From: Acidobacteriota bacterium
GTDB taxonomy: Bacteria; Acidobacteriota; Terriglobia; UBA7540
DNA length: 15,604 nucleotides
Assembly (NCBI GenBank): GCA_021827255.1
Contig: JAKAWO010000031.1
Span: 1-15,604 of the forward strand
Direction of reading: 5' to 3'
Shown here: positions 1 to 7,772 of the stretch, piece after piece
How positions within the stretch are numbered: position 1 is the first letter of the stretch
Layout: every line of letters starts with the position of its first letter
Translations under genes and position numbers: made by a program
The notes under the pieces: model-generated
What the model was told of the DNA's origin: nothing
What the model saw: only the letters and a program-made list of their open reading frames with translations
The model's database searches: none

Positions 1-1484
1 TCAATGTCGCAGAAGCGCTTTTCGAAGAAAATCTCCTGCCACTGCCGCACCATGCCCAGCGAGCGATTGTTGATGACCGCGATCTTGACCGGAACACGGT
101 ATTGAACGATGGTCGCCAGGTCGTTCAGCGTCATTTGGAAGCCGCCATCGCCGACCAAGGCGACCACCTGACGTTCAGGGAAGGCCATCTGCGCGCCCAT
201 GGCCGCCGGAAAGCCGTAACCCATGGCGCCCAGTCCGCTCGAGGAGAGCCAGGTTCGAGGCTGGCGGAAATTGTAAAATTGAGCCGCCCACATCTGGTGC
301 TGGCCCACGTCCACAGCGATGATGGCATCGTCGTCCGCCGCTTGCGAGATGGCTTCGATCACATGCTGCGGTTTAGCGATGCTCGAATGCTTGTCGTAAG
401 CGAGGGGATGCTCCCGCCGCCAAGCCTTGATCCGCCCCAGCCACTGCTCGCGTTCCGGGGCCGGAGCGGACGACCGGCGTCGCTTGATTTCAGCGATGAG
501 CGCCTGCAAAGCCTCTTTAGCGTCGCCGACCAGGGCCAGGTCCACGCGGACATTCTTGTTGATTTCCGAGGGGTCCACGTCAAAGTGGATCTTTTTCGCC
601 AGCGGCGCAAAGCCGTCCAGACGTCCCGTCACCCGGTCGTCAAAGCGAGCGCCTACGGCCACGAGCAGATCGCTATGGCAAATCGCCATGTTGGTTGAAT
701 ACGATCCGTGCATGCCCAGCATGCCGAGCGAGAGCGGATGGCGCGAAGGGAACGTCCCCAGACCCATCACCGTCGTGGTGACCGGAATGCGAATGAGCTC
801 GGCCAGCTCACGGAGTTCCTCTGATGCGCCCGAGGCCACCACTCCGCCCCCGGCATAAAGCACCGCCCGACGGCTCTCGAGCAACATTTCGGCGGCGCGC
901 GCCATCTCGGCTTCGGTCCATTCGCGCTGGCGGCGGGGGTGTTCGTAGCGGGGATTCGAAGGCAGCGCCGCATCGGCCTTTTCCATCAGCACGCTCTTCG
1001 GAAGGTCCACCAGCACCGGCCCAGGCCGCCCGGAGACAGCGGTCTCAAAAGCCGCTTCAATCACCTGGGGAATGTCCGCCGCCTTCTCGACCAGATAAGC
1101 GCGCTTGGTCGCGGCAAGCGCCATGCCCACCGTGTCCGCTTCCTGGAAGGCGTCCTTGCCAATGAGCGGGGCCGGGACTTGCCCCGTGAGCGCCACCACA
1201 GGGATTGAATCCATCAGTGCGGACGTGAGGCCGGTCATCAAATTCGTTGCCCCGGGGCCGGAGGTCACCAGACAAACGCCCGGTTTCCCTGTCACGCGGG
1301 CGTAACCATCGGCCGCAAAGGCCGCCGCTTGCTCGTGGCGAACCAGCAGATGGTGAATGCCAGCGCTGTAAAGTGCGTCGTATAGAGGTAGAACGGCGCC
1401 GCCGGGAAGGCCAAAGATGACTTCAACCTTTTGTCTCCGAAGACTTTCAAGGAGAATCTCCGCGCCTGGAATGGGTTTATTCAT
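1..1484 (-). CDS. ilvB: Acetolactate synthase large subunit (3' end beyond window)
   Basis: This is the catalytic, ThDP-dependent subunit that condenses two pyruvates (or pyruvate and 2-oxobutyrate) in the first common step of valine, leucine and isoleucine synthesis, in the cytoplasm. The 494 visible residues begin MNKPIPGAEILLESL and show the N-terminal pyrimidine-binding domain with FGLPGGAVLPLYDAL (about 24-38), RHEQAAAFAADGYAR (49-63, with E51 the expected catalytic glutamate) and LVTSGPGATNLMTG. The C-terminal ThDP/Mg site is also present, GDGGFQMTLNDLATI at 445-459 followed by VINN at 470-473. The family is about 560-600 residues long, so roughly the last 70-90 are outside the window. 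The ATG at 1484 has a GAGG nine bases upstream. It is transcribed from its own promoter (see 1563-1592) with a palindromic candidate operator at the start site. ilvN and ilvC, the usual followers, would lie to the left and are not visible. The family assignment is very secure. Confidence 0.96.
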   Translation of the reverse strand, partial: MNKPIPGAEILLESLRRQKVEVIFGLPGGAVLPLYDALYSAGIHHLLVRHEQAAAFAADGYARVTGKPGVCLVTSGPGATNLMTGLTSALMDSIPVVALTGQVPAPLIGKDAFQEADTVGMALAATKRAYLVEKAADIPQVIEAAFETAVSGRPGPVLVDLPKSVLMEKADAALPSNPRYEHPRRQREWTEAEMARAAEMLLESRRAVLYAGGGVVASGASEELRELAELIRIPVTTTVMGLGTFPSRHPLSLGMLGMHGSYSTNMAICHSDLLVAVGARFDDRVTGRLDGFAPLAKKIHFDVDPSEINKNVRVDLALVGDAKEALQALIAEIKRRRSSAPAPEREQWLGRIKAWRREHPLAYDKHSSIAKPQHVIEAISQAADDDAIIAVDVGQHQMWAAQFYNFRQPRTWLSSSGLGAMGYGFPAAMGAQMAFPERQVVALVGDGGFQMTLNDLATIVQYRVPVKIAVINNRSLGMVRQWQEIFFEKRFCDI

Positions 1485-1543
1485 ATGCGGTTGCCTCGAA
1501 TGGTCTTTCGCCTGCCTTCTAGTTCCTGCCGACCCTCAGTCCT

Positions 1544-1559
1544 TACCGACCAGTCGGTA
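1544..1559. promoter_or_regulatory. Palindromic candidate operator (TetR-type) at the ilvB start site
   Basis: The 16-bp sequence TACCGACCAGTCGGTA has two perfect 7-bp arms around a 2-bp centre. It lies immediately downstream of the ilvB -10 hexamer, so it covers the expected +1. A further GGTAA half-site-like repeat adjoins it at 1560-1564. TetR-family dimers typically bind such GC-containing palindromes overlapping promoters, which would give repression of ilvB; the regulator is not in the window. Alternatively, the transcribed sequence could fold into a small 6-bp RNA hairpin at the 5' end of the leader. The palindrome is seen directly; the function is inferred. Confidence 0.55.
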
Positions 1560-1562
1560 GGT

Positions 1563-1592
1563 AAGCTATCACAACCCAAACCAACTTGTCAA
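1563..1592 (-). promoter_or_regulatory. Sigma-70-type promoter of ilvB
   Basis: On the minus strand a perfect TTGACA -35 box (1592-1587) is followed after 18 nt by TAGCTT (1568-1563), a weak -10 box matching TATAAT at three positions. The predicted start is near 1556-1557, giving a leader of about 70 nt before the ATG at 1484. The surrounding 1560-1610 stretch is noticeably AT-richer than the coding DNA. I see no ilv-type leader peptide rich in branched-chain codons in the leader. The imperfect -10 would fit a regulated promoter. Confidence 0.5.
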
Positions 1593-1660
1593 TAGTAGTT
1601 TTCTCCGCATTTTTAGCGGCCCTCTTCTCAAAGCCATTCTGCCTGCGGCGGTTTTACGCA

Positions 1661-3835
1661 TCAGGCCAGGCTCTGCTCGCCGCTGTTTATCGCCGGCGCG
1701 CGCGTCGTATGAGCGATGATCAACGTCATGTCATCCTGCAATTCCGGCGAGCCCGTCCAGTCATTGACCGACTGGTAGATTTGCCGGGCCAACCCTTCCG
1801 GAGATTCTGCGCCTGCTCGCAGCACCGTCTCCGCCAAGCGGCGCTCGCCAAACTCCTCTTCAAAAGAGTTCTCAGGCTCCGTGATGCCGTCCGTAAAGGC
1901 TAGGAGCAAGTCATCGGCGTCCAGCCGGATTTCGCCCTGCTCAAAACCGCTTTCGGCGAAAAGGCCGATGGCCGTGCCTCCCACATCGAGGCGCTCCACT
2001 TTCTTGCCGTGGAACAGCATCGGCGCAGGGTGGCCGGCGTTCGTATAGGTCAGTCGCCGCGAGGCTGCGTCATAGACTGCATAGAAGAACGTGGCATATT
2101 TCTCCGCTGGAGTGGTCTCGTAGAATTGCCGGTTCAGGCGGCGGACCACTTCCGCGGTCGCGAGCAGAGCGCCTTCCGCCTGGCCGTCGCCCGAAACAGC
2201 CGTGTAAAGCTGCGCCCGGATGGCAGACTGGATGGCGGCCATGAGCAGCGCGGCGGAGATCCCCTTGCCGCTTACGTCCGCAAGAACTATCACCATGTGG
2301 TTGCCGCCGACTCGCAGAAAATCGTAGTAATCTCCGCTCACGCCGCGGGCGGGAATGCAGGTTCCGTAAAGTTCCAGGCCGGGAACCTCGGGGATGGCGT
2401 GTGGGAACAACTGCTCTTGGACGTGGCGGGCAATCTCCAGCTCGTTCTGGAGGCGGGTCTTTTCCTGATTCTCCCGGAGCAGGCGCTCGACCGAAGCCGT
2501 CATCGTGTCAAAGGCCTCGCCGAGCGCGCCCAACTGATCGCGGGCCGGCACGCCGATTCGATAAGAGAAGTCGCCGGCCTTCACCCGTTCAGTCGCATCA
2601 TAAAGCCGATTCACCGTGCCGGTGATGGAGCGCGTCAAGCGCAGCCCCATTACCACGGAGACCATCTCGATGATCAGCAGGGCCACGGCAATAACAATGA
2701 AAACCGTGACGTACACGCGCGAATAAACGCCCAGCGTGCCCAACAGTCGGCGGTTGAGAGCGGCCAGCCGCGAGCGCACATAAACGAAAACTGGTGTTTG
2801 GAGCGGCTGGCGCGCGGCGCCGCGCCACACGATGGGGTCGAGCGCCGAGGCGCCCAGCACTTTGAGGTCAAAGAAGCCTGCGGACGCCGGAAGCGGAACT
2901 GTATTGGACGTGATGGTTTCCGTGGGGAGGGGCTGCCCGGCGGAGATCTGGATTTGAGAAGACGAGCGGAGCGTCGCGCTTCGCTCGACCCGACTGCCCG
3001 CCGGCTGGGGCACCAATACTCCGACCGGCCCGATGCCGGCCCCCACTAAATCCAGCAGTTGGGGCGTAAACGGCTGGGTAAGAATCACGGTCAGGTCGCC
3101 GACCGGCGTCGGGCCGTGATCCATCGAGCGAAGAAAAAGCCGGCCGTCCTGGTACACCATGCCAGCGAACTCTTCTTGCTTGAACCAAAGCGGAACTGCC
3201 GCCGGCTGAGGCAGCGGCGTTCCGTCCAGCAGGTAGGCGCGGGACAGCGGCCCCAAGTGAACCGTAATTTCAAGCCCAGGATAGGCCGCCGCGTGCTGCT
3301 CGAGCTCGGCGCTGAAAAGTTGCCGCAAACGGGCCAGCAGTTGTTTGGGCGTTCGCACCTCCGTCATGTGAGCTTCATGAGCAATCACTCGGTTGACTTG
3401 CCGCAGCTCCTCCACCTGCTCGCGAAGCTTTAAGCTGACCAGGTAGGCGGCGAGCTGGCCGTTGATCATGGTCACGGCGAGCGCGACGAGCGCGAGAATC
3501 AAAACGACCGGGATGACGGCAATGAAGACGTAGGTAACCGCCAGACGGCGGCTCAGTCGCCAGAGCACTCGATCCTTGAACAGCCGAATCAGCCGGGAGA
3601 TCCCATAGGCGCCGGAAGCAATCGCCGACCCCCAAAAAAGCAGCCAGAGCAGGCCGGGAACGCCGTGGGAGAAACGGCTGGTGATTTCGAGGGCGATCCC
3701 GTAGGCCAGCGTCCAGATTCCAAACCGGGTCATCGGATGCGCCCGGTATTCCTGCCGGAAGGATTGAAGGATTCGAGTCAGCATGAATGCCGTTGAAAAG
3801 GTGGCGAAACCCACCTCAGCCGGTGAGCGAGGCAT
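1661..3835 (-). CDS. Membrane-bound HAMP / SpoIIE-type PP2C serine phosphatase
   Basis: A PP2C-like (SpoIIE/RsbU family) phosphatase, which usually dephosphorylates an anti-sigma-factor antagonist in partner-switching control. Numbering from the ATG at 3835 (724 aa): hydrophobic segments near 38-55, 59-79 and 97-124; a sensor-like region of about 245 residues (125-370); a transmembrane helix at 373-397; a HAMP domain at about 398-451 (LTRSITGTVNRLYDATERV); a short helical linker; then the catalytic domain to the end. Its metal-site motifs are intact: GDYYDF (501-506), DVSGKG (520-525), NAGHP (599-603), FTDGITE (647-653) and DDMTLI (701-706). The start is uncertain. The frame is open to a TTG at 3877, the ATG at 3835 has GAGAG eight bases upstream, and an ATG at 3784 sits just before the conserved-looking N-terminus. 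It follows the CAT-like permease by 57 nt with no terminator seen, so co-transcription is likely. No anti-sigma factor, STAS protein or kinase partner is in the window, so its target is unknown. Confidence 0.9.
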   Translation of the reverse strand: MPRSPAEVGFATFSTAFMLTRILQSFRQEYRAHPMTRFGIWTLAYGIALEITSRFSHGVPGLLWLLFWGSAIASGAYGISRLIRLFKDRVLWRLSRRLAVTYVFIAVIPVVLILALVALAVTMINGQLAAYLVSLKLREQVEELRQVNRVIAHEAHMTEVRTPKQLLARLRQLFSAELEQHAAAYPGLEITVHLGPLSRAYLLDGTPLPQPAAVPLWFKQEEFAGMVYQDGRLFLRSMDHGPTPVGDLTVILTQPFTPQLLDLVGAGIGPVGVLVPQPAGSRVERSATLRSSSQIQISAGQPLPTETITSNTVPLPASAGFFDLKVLGASALDPIVWRGAARQPLQTPVFVYVRSRLAALNRRLLGTLGVYSRVYVTVFIVIAVALLIIEMVSVVMGLRLTRSITGTVNRLYDATERVKAGDFSYRIGVPARDQLGALGEAFDTMTASVERLLRENQEKTRLQNELEIARHVQEQLFPHAIPEVPGLELYGTCIPARGVSGDYYDFLRVGGNHMVIVLADVSGKGISAALLMAAIQSAIRAQLYTAVSGDGQAEGALLATAEVVRRLNRQFYETTPAEKYATFFYAVYDAASRRLTYTNAGHPAPMLFHGKKVERLDVGGTAIGLFAESGFEQGEIRLDADDLLLAFTDGITEPENSFEEEFGERRLAETVLRAGAESPEGLARQIYQSVNDWTGSPELQDDMTLIIAHTTRAPAINSGEQSLA

Positions 3836-3892
3836 TTGAGCCGCTCTCAGCCGGCCGCGGTCGGATCCCCGGCGCAAGACGTAGAGGCGCCG

Positions 3893-5452
3893 TCAGAACT
3901 CTGATTTGGAGACGGGCACTGGCTTCGCATTGCGCACTTTGCTGTGGGAGCGGCTGTAAAAGAAGTAAATGAACAGCCCGAGGATGAGCCAAACCACCAG
4001 GCGAATCCACGTCACCAGCGGAAGGCTGGCCATCATTCCGAGGGAAATCAGCACTCCCAGAATGGGGATCCAGGGAACCCATGGCGTTCTGAAAGGCCGC
4101 TTCAGGTTCGGTCGGCGCACCCGCAGCACCCACACCCCACTGCACACAATCACGAACGCCAGCAACGTGCCGATGTTGACCAATTGCGCGAGTTCGCTGA
4201 TGTCCAGCACGGAGGAGAAAAACGCCGCAAAAACGCCCACGGCCAGGGAGGTGATCCAGGGCGTGCGGAAGCGCGGATGGACGCGGCTGGCCCATTTCGG
4301 AAGCAATCCATCGCGCGACATCGAATAGAGCACTCGCGATTGGCCGAATAGCATCACCAACATCACGCTCGCTAGGCCGGCCACGACGCCGGCGTCCACC
4401 AAGATGCTGCCCCAGTGAATACCAATCGCGTCCACGCCGACCGCCACCGGGTCTGAAACGTTCAAAATGTTATAGGGGACGATGGCGGTCAGCAAGCCGG
4501 CCACGACGATGTAGAGCACCGTGCAGATGAGCAGAGAGCCGATGATGCCGATCGGCATATCCTTCTGCGGATTCTTTGCCTCCTGGGCCGAGGTGGACAC
4601 GGCGTCGAAGCCGATGTAGGCGAAGAAAATCACCGCCGCGCCCCGCGCAATCCCCGACCAGCCGAAGTCGCCAAAGTGGCCGGTGTTGGGGGGAATAAAG
4701 GGATGCCAGTTCTGCGCTGTGACGGAGGGGTGATGGAGGACAAACGCGGTTGCCAGCCCGATAAACACAAAAACCACACAGAGCTTGATCGTCACCATCA
4801 CCGAGTTAATGTTGGCGGACTCGCGCACTCCAACGATGAGCACCGCGGTAACAATGACGACCGCGATGAGCGCGAGAAGATTCAGATGCGCGGTGACGTG
4901 AGGGATCGCGGCGGGATTGACTTTGGCGGCTCGCAACGCTGGCAAGATGGTTCCGAGCGGCGACCAGCGGCCGTGATAAAGCACCATCCTAGTTCCCGGA
5001 GGGGCCGTCCACTGCGGAGGAAGCTGAATGCCAACGTCTCGCAGGAGGCTGACAAAGTATCCGCTCCATCCCGATGCCACCGTAGCGGCGCCAAAAGCGT
5101 ATTCCAGCACCAAGTCCCAACCGATAATCCAGGCGAAGATTTCGCCCAGCGTGGCGTACCCGTAGGTGTAAGCCGAGCCGGCTATCGGAATCAATGAAGC
5201 AAATTCGGCGTAACACAAACCGGCGAAGGTGCTGCCCAGGCCCGCCAGAATGAACGAAAGCACAATGGCCGGTCCGGCGTAGGTGGCTGCGGCCTGCCCG
5301 GTCAGGACGAAAATGCCGGTGCCAATGATCGCGCCGATTCCCAGCATGATCAGATTGAACGGCCCGAGGGCGCGCTTCAGCGTATGCGCGCCTTCCTCCT
5401 GGGCTTCCGCCATGATAGTCTCAAGCGGCTTGGTGATCAGGAGCTTGGACAT
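3893..5452 (-). CDS. APC-superfamily amino-acid permease, CAT-like
   Basis: An inner-membrane amino-acid transporter of 519 residues with about 12 or more hydrophobic segments. The TM1 signature GIGAIIGTGIFVLTG is at 38-52. It is followed by FAGLCYAEFASLIPIAGSAY (76-95) and GWDLVLEY (111-118), then FFAYIGFDAVSTSAQEAKNP (276-295). The C-terminal pattern RPNLKRPFRTPWVPWIP is typical of the cationic-amino-acid-transporter (CAT/YfnA/GkApcT) group rather than of LAT or GABA permeases. Substrate cannot be read from sequence; basic or small neutral amino acids are the family range. The ATG at 5452 has GGAGG six bases upstream, a good ribosome-binding site. An 80-nt gap separates it from the upstream LAT-like permease and 57 nt from the downstream phosphatase. 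Confidence 0.9.
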   Translation of the reverse strand: MSKLLITKPLETIMAEAQEEGAHTLKRALGPFNLIMLGIGAIIGTGIFVLTGQAAATYAGPAIVLSFILAGLGSTFAGLCYAEFASLIPIAGSAYTYGYATLGEIFAWIIGWDLVLEYAFGAATVASGWSGYFVSLLRDVGIQLPPQWTAPPGTRMVLYHGRWSPLGTILPALRAAKVNPAAIPHVTAHLNLLALIAVVIVTAVLIVGVRESANINSVMVTIKLCVVFVFIGLATAFVLHHPSVTAQNWHPFIPPNTGHFGDFGWSGIARGAAVIFFAYIGFDAVSTSAQEAKNPQKDMPIGIIGSLLICTVLYIVVAGLLTAIVPYNILNVSDPVAVGVDAIGIHWGSILVDAGVVAGLASVMLVMLFGQSRVLYSMSRDGLLPKWASRVHPRFRTPWITSLAVGVFAAFFSSVLDISELAQLVNIGTLLAFVIVCSGVWVLRVRRPNLKRPFRTPWVPWIPILGVLISLGMMASLPLVTWIRLVVWLILGLFIYFFYSRSHSKVRNAKPVPVSKSEF

Positions 5453-5532
5453 TCAGGCCCTCCGACTCGCTGTCGCTGCTGTGGCTTGAGCAAGCGCCCC
5501 AAAATGTCGGGGTGTCGCTTCAGAACCGAGAG

Positions 5533-6987
5533 CTATTCCGCGCGGGACGCTCGCGCTTCCTTCCACCGCCAACCATAGTAAACGGGAACCCCAACAGCTA
5601 CAATGCCCAACCCGGCTATGCTACGCCCCGCCTTGTGGGTCAGCAAAGCCCACTCGACAAAAAGCGCGAAAGCAATGTAGAGGGCGGGTAGGATGGGATA
5701 GCCCCAGGCGCGATAAGGCCGAGGCGCATCCGGCCGCGTCCGGCGGAGGCGAAAAAGACCGAGAATGGTCAGAATATAAAACAGCATCACCGCAAAAATC
5801 ACATAGTCCAGAAGGTCATTGTACGTTCCCGTGAGCGTCAAGAGCGACGCCCACGCCGCTTGCACCATCAGAGAAACGGCCGGCGTGCGGTGCTTCCGGC
5901 TCACCTTCCCGACCCGGCGGAAGAACAAACGGTCGCGGGCCATGGCGTAGTAAACCCTGGCGCCCGCCAGCGTCATTCCGTTGATGCATCCGAAGGTTGA
6001 AATGACAATGGCGGCAGCCATCAGATCAGCGCCTTTTGCTCCCAGGATGGTTTCCATGGCCGCCGTCGCCACGCGGTCCGCCGCCGCATGTTGGATGCCG
6101 GAAAACGGCAGCACGCGCAGATAGATCCAATTGGTAAGGAAGTAGATCACGCACACCGTTACAGTCCCCAAAAATAGCGCCAGCGGGAGATCGCGGCGAG
6201 GACGGATAATCTCCTCGCCCGTGAAGGTGACGTTGTTCCACGCATCAGAAGAGAAAAGAGGTCCCACCAGCGCCACGGAAAGAATTGTCAGCGTGGCCAA
6301 GTTCCAGTGCGCGCCGCCCCAGAAACCCTGAGCGCGGGGTTGAGGGGCTGGATGGCTGCTCGCCCACCACCATCCCGCCACGACCAGGCCCAAGAGCGCC
6401 GCCACCTTGAGGGTAGTGAAGACATTCTGGAGCCACGCTCCGGTCCGCACACCGAACGTATTGACCGCGCCCAAACCGAGCAACGCCAGGATGGCGACCG
6501 CTTGCTGCGTCGAGAAGGTCAAAGCCACGGAGTGGCCCGCCCAGCGGAGCGTCCCCAGGTTGAGTACGTAGTTGTGGTTGGAAATCCAGGGAAAGAAAAC
6601 CCCAAGAAACTTGCCAAACGCCACGGCGACGGCGGCGATGGTGCCTGTCTGGATCACCAGAAAAAGCGTCCACCCGTAAAGGAAGCCGAAAAGCGGACCC
6701 AAGGCCTCCCGAAGATAAACGTATTGCCCGCCCGCTTTGGGCATCATGGCTGCCAGCTCGCCGTAAGTGATGGCCGCCGCAACCGTCATCCCGCCGCTGA
6801 TCACCCAAGAGAGCAAAAACAGTCCGGGAGACTTCACCTCGCGCGCAATTTCAGCCGCGACGATGAAGATGCCCGAGCCGATCATCGAGCCCATCACGAG
6901 GGTGGTGCAATCGAACAGGCCCAGCCTCTTGGCCAGCGCCGGGGAAGGCGCTTGCGGGTCGAAGCGATTTCCAGCGGTCGGATGCAT
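5533..6987 (-). CDS. APC-superfamily amino-acid permease, LAT-like
   Basis: A second inner-membrane amino-acid transporter, 484 residues from the ATG at 6987. TM1 carries GSMIGSGIFIV (33-43). AAAITYGELAAMMPKAGGQY (70-89) and the TM6-region string SSDAWNNVTFTGEEIIRPRR (246-265) resemble the L-type transporter/SteT group (AYDGWNN..EEI in that family). It differs clearly from its neighbour, so the pair is not a recent tandem duplication. The frame stays open upstream to a TTG at 7062, but that adds a hydrophilic 25-residue leader. The ATG at 6987, with AAGG eleven bases upstream, is preferred. It lies 137 nt downstream of thiE; neither a terminator nor a clear promoter is visible in that gap, so whether it belongs to the acc-thiE transcript is open. 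Exchange of neutral amino acids is the usual family role; the substrate here is unknown. Confidence 0.9.
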   Translation of the reverse strand: MHPTAGNRFDPQAPSPALAKRLGLFDCTTLVMGSMIGSGIFIVAAEIAREVKSPGLFLLSWVISGGMTVAAAITYGELAAMMPKAGGQYVYLREALGPLFGFLYGWTLFLVIQTGTIAAVAVAFGKFLGVFFPWISNHNYVLNLGTLRWAGHSVALTFSTQQAVAILALLGLGAVNTFGVRTGAWLQNVFTTLKVAALLGLVVAGWWWASSHPAPQPRAQGFWGGAHWNLATLTILSVALVGPLFSSDAWNNVTFTGEEIIRPRRDLPLALFLGTVTVCVIYFLTNWIYLRVLPFSGIQHAAADRVATAAMETILGAKGADLMAAAIVISTFGCINGMTLAGARVYYAMARDRLFFRRVGKVSRKHRTPAVSLMVQAAWASLLTLTGTYNDLLDYVIFAVMLFYILTILGLFRLRRTRPDAPRPYRAWGYPILPALYIAFALFVEWALLTHKAGRSIAGLGIVAVGVPVYYGWRWKEARASRAE

Positions 6988-7124
6988 TTTCAAGTTTGCC
7001 TTCGCGACGGCTTGTGACGGGATGATTGGGGGAGCATCCAATCGCCGTCGCCCCGTATTCAACGCGGAGGGCTTCGATTGGCCAGGGGCGGGATCGTCGG
7101 CCGCATTGAAGCGCGCTCTCTGCT

Positions 7125-7772
7125 CTACGACTCCAGCTCGCGCAGATATTCCTCGACGCGCCGCGCAATGTCCGGGGCGATCATCAGATCTCGAATCACG
7201 GCCACGGAATCGGCTCCCGCTTCGATCACCGACTTCGCATTTTCAAGCGTGATGCCGCCAATTGCCACGAGGGGTTTTTTTACGACGCAGCGGACGCGCC
7301 GGAGACCCTCCAGTCCGAGCGTCGGATCGGGATGTTCCTTCGATGCGGTGGGAAAGATCGGACCGATCGCCACGTATTCCGCCGGCGACCCCTCCGCCTG
7401 CTCCGCTTGTGCAACATTGTGCGTTGAAACGCCCAGCATCTGGCCCGGCAAAAGCACGCGCCCTGCCAGTTCGGCGGGCAAATCATCCTGTCCGAGGTGG
7501 ACTCCGGCGGCTCCGACAAGGCGCGCAATGTCGGCGCGGTCGTTGACGATAAAGATGCAGCCACTCCCCTCGAGCGTCGCGGCCAAGGCCTGACTTGCTT
7601 CGAAGATTTGCCGCGAGGAGCCTTTCTTGTCGCGGTATTGAATCAGCCGAACGCCCGCTTCCGCCAGGGCTCGCGCCAGGTCTTCGGGTGGCCTTGAGCC
7701 GGCTCGCTCTCGGTCCAGGATGGCGTAGAGACGCGGAAGCGAACGCCCCGTCACTGGCCGCGCAGCGCGCAT
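7125..7772 (-). CDS. thiE: Thiamine-phosphate synthase
   Basis: ThiE joins HMP pyrophosphate and the thiazole phosphate to give thiamine phosphate, as a cytoplasmic TIM-barrel enzyme. The 215 residues, a normal length, show the family motifs in order: LIQYRDK (43-49), IVNDRADIARLVGAAGVHLG (75-94), GVSTHN (114-119), YVAIGPIFPTASK (133-145, the phosphate/pyrophosphate loop) and PLVAIGGI (167-174). The N-terminal extension before PRLYAILD is short. Its ATG (7772-7770) shares one base with the accC TGA (TGATG), and a GGAGCGGG sequence lies upstream inside accC, so translation is probably coupled to accC. No TPP riboswitch is possible at this junction, so control by thiamine would have to act elsewhere on the operon, if at all. 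Confidence 0.95.
   Translation of the reverse strand: MRAARPVTGRSLPRLYAILDRERAGSRPPEDLARALAEAGVRLIQYRDKKGSSRQIFEASQALAATLEGSGCIFIVNDRADIARLVGAAGVHLGQDDLPAELAGRVLLPGQMLGVSTHNVAQAEQAEGSPAEYVAIGPIFPTASKEHPDPTLGLEGLRRVRCVVKKPLVAIGGITLENAKSVIEAGADSVAVIRDLMIAPDIARRVEEYLRELES

Noticed and set aside
1604..1620. CCGC/GCGG inverted repeat downstream of the phosphatase gene
   Set aside because: Only 4 bp, followed by a poor T-run on the minus strand. It cannot be called a terminator with confidence, so the phosphatase transcript may run into the ilvB promoter region.
1569..1661. 30-codon minus-strand ORF starting in the phosphatase stop codon (TGATG)
   Set aside because: No Shine-Dalgarno, its sequence overlaps the ilvB -35 box, and the arginine/leucine-rich peptide matches nothing I know. 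Probably chance, though the overlap resembles the accC-thiE junction.
2009..3049. 346-codon plus-strand ORF opposite the phosphatase gene
   Set aside because: It is antisense to the intact SpoIIE/HAMP coding region, with a composition typical of shadow frames.
5497..5512. CCCC/GGGG hairpin between the two permeases
   Set aside because: The 4-bp stem with an 8-nt loop is not followed by a T-run on the minus strand, so it is too weak for a terminator.
7024..7081. GATTGG/CCAATC hairpin (7024-7043) plus another CGATTGG at 7075-7081 between thiE and the LAT-like permease
   Set aside because: The 6-bp stem with an 8-nt loop has no T-run, and three copies of a hexamer in this gap are not enough to claim a terminator or operator.
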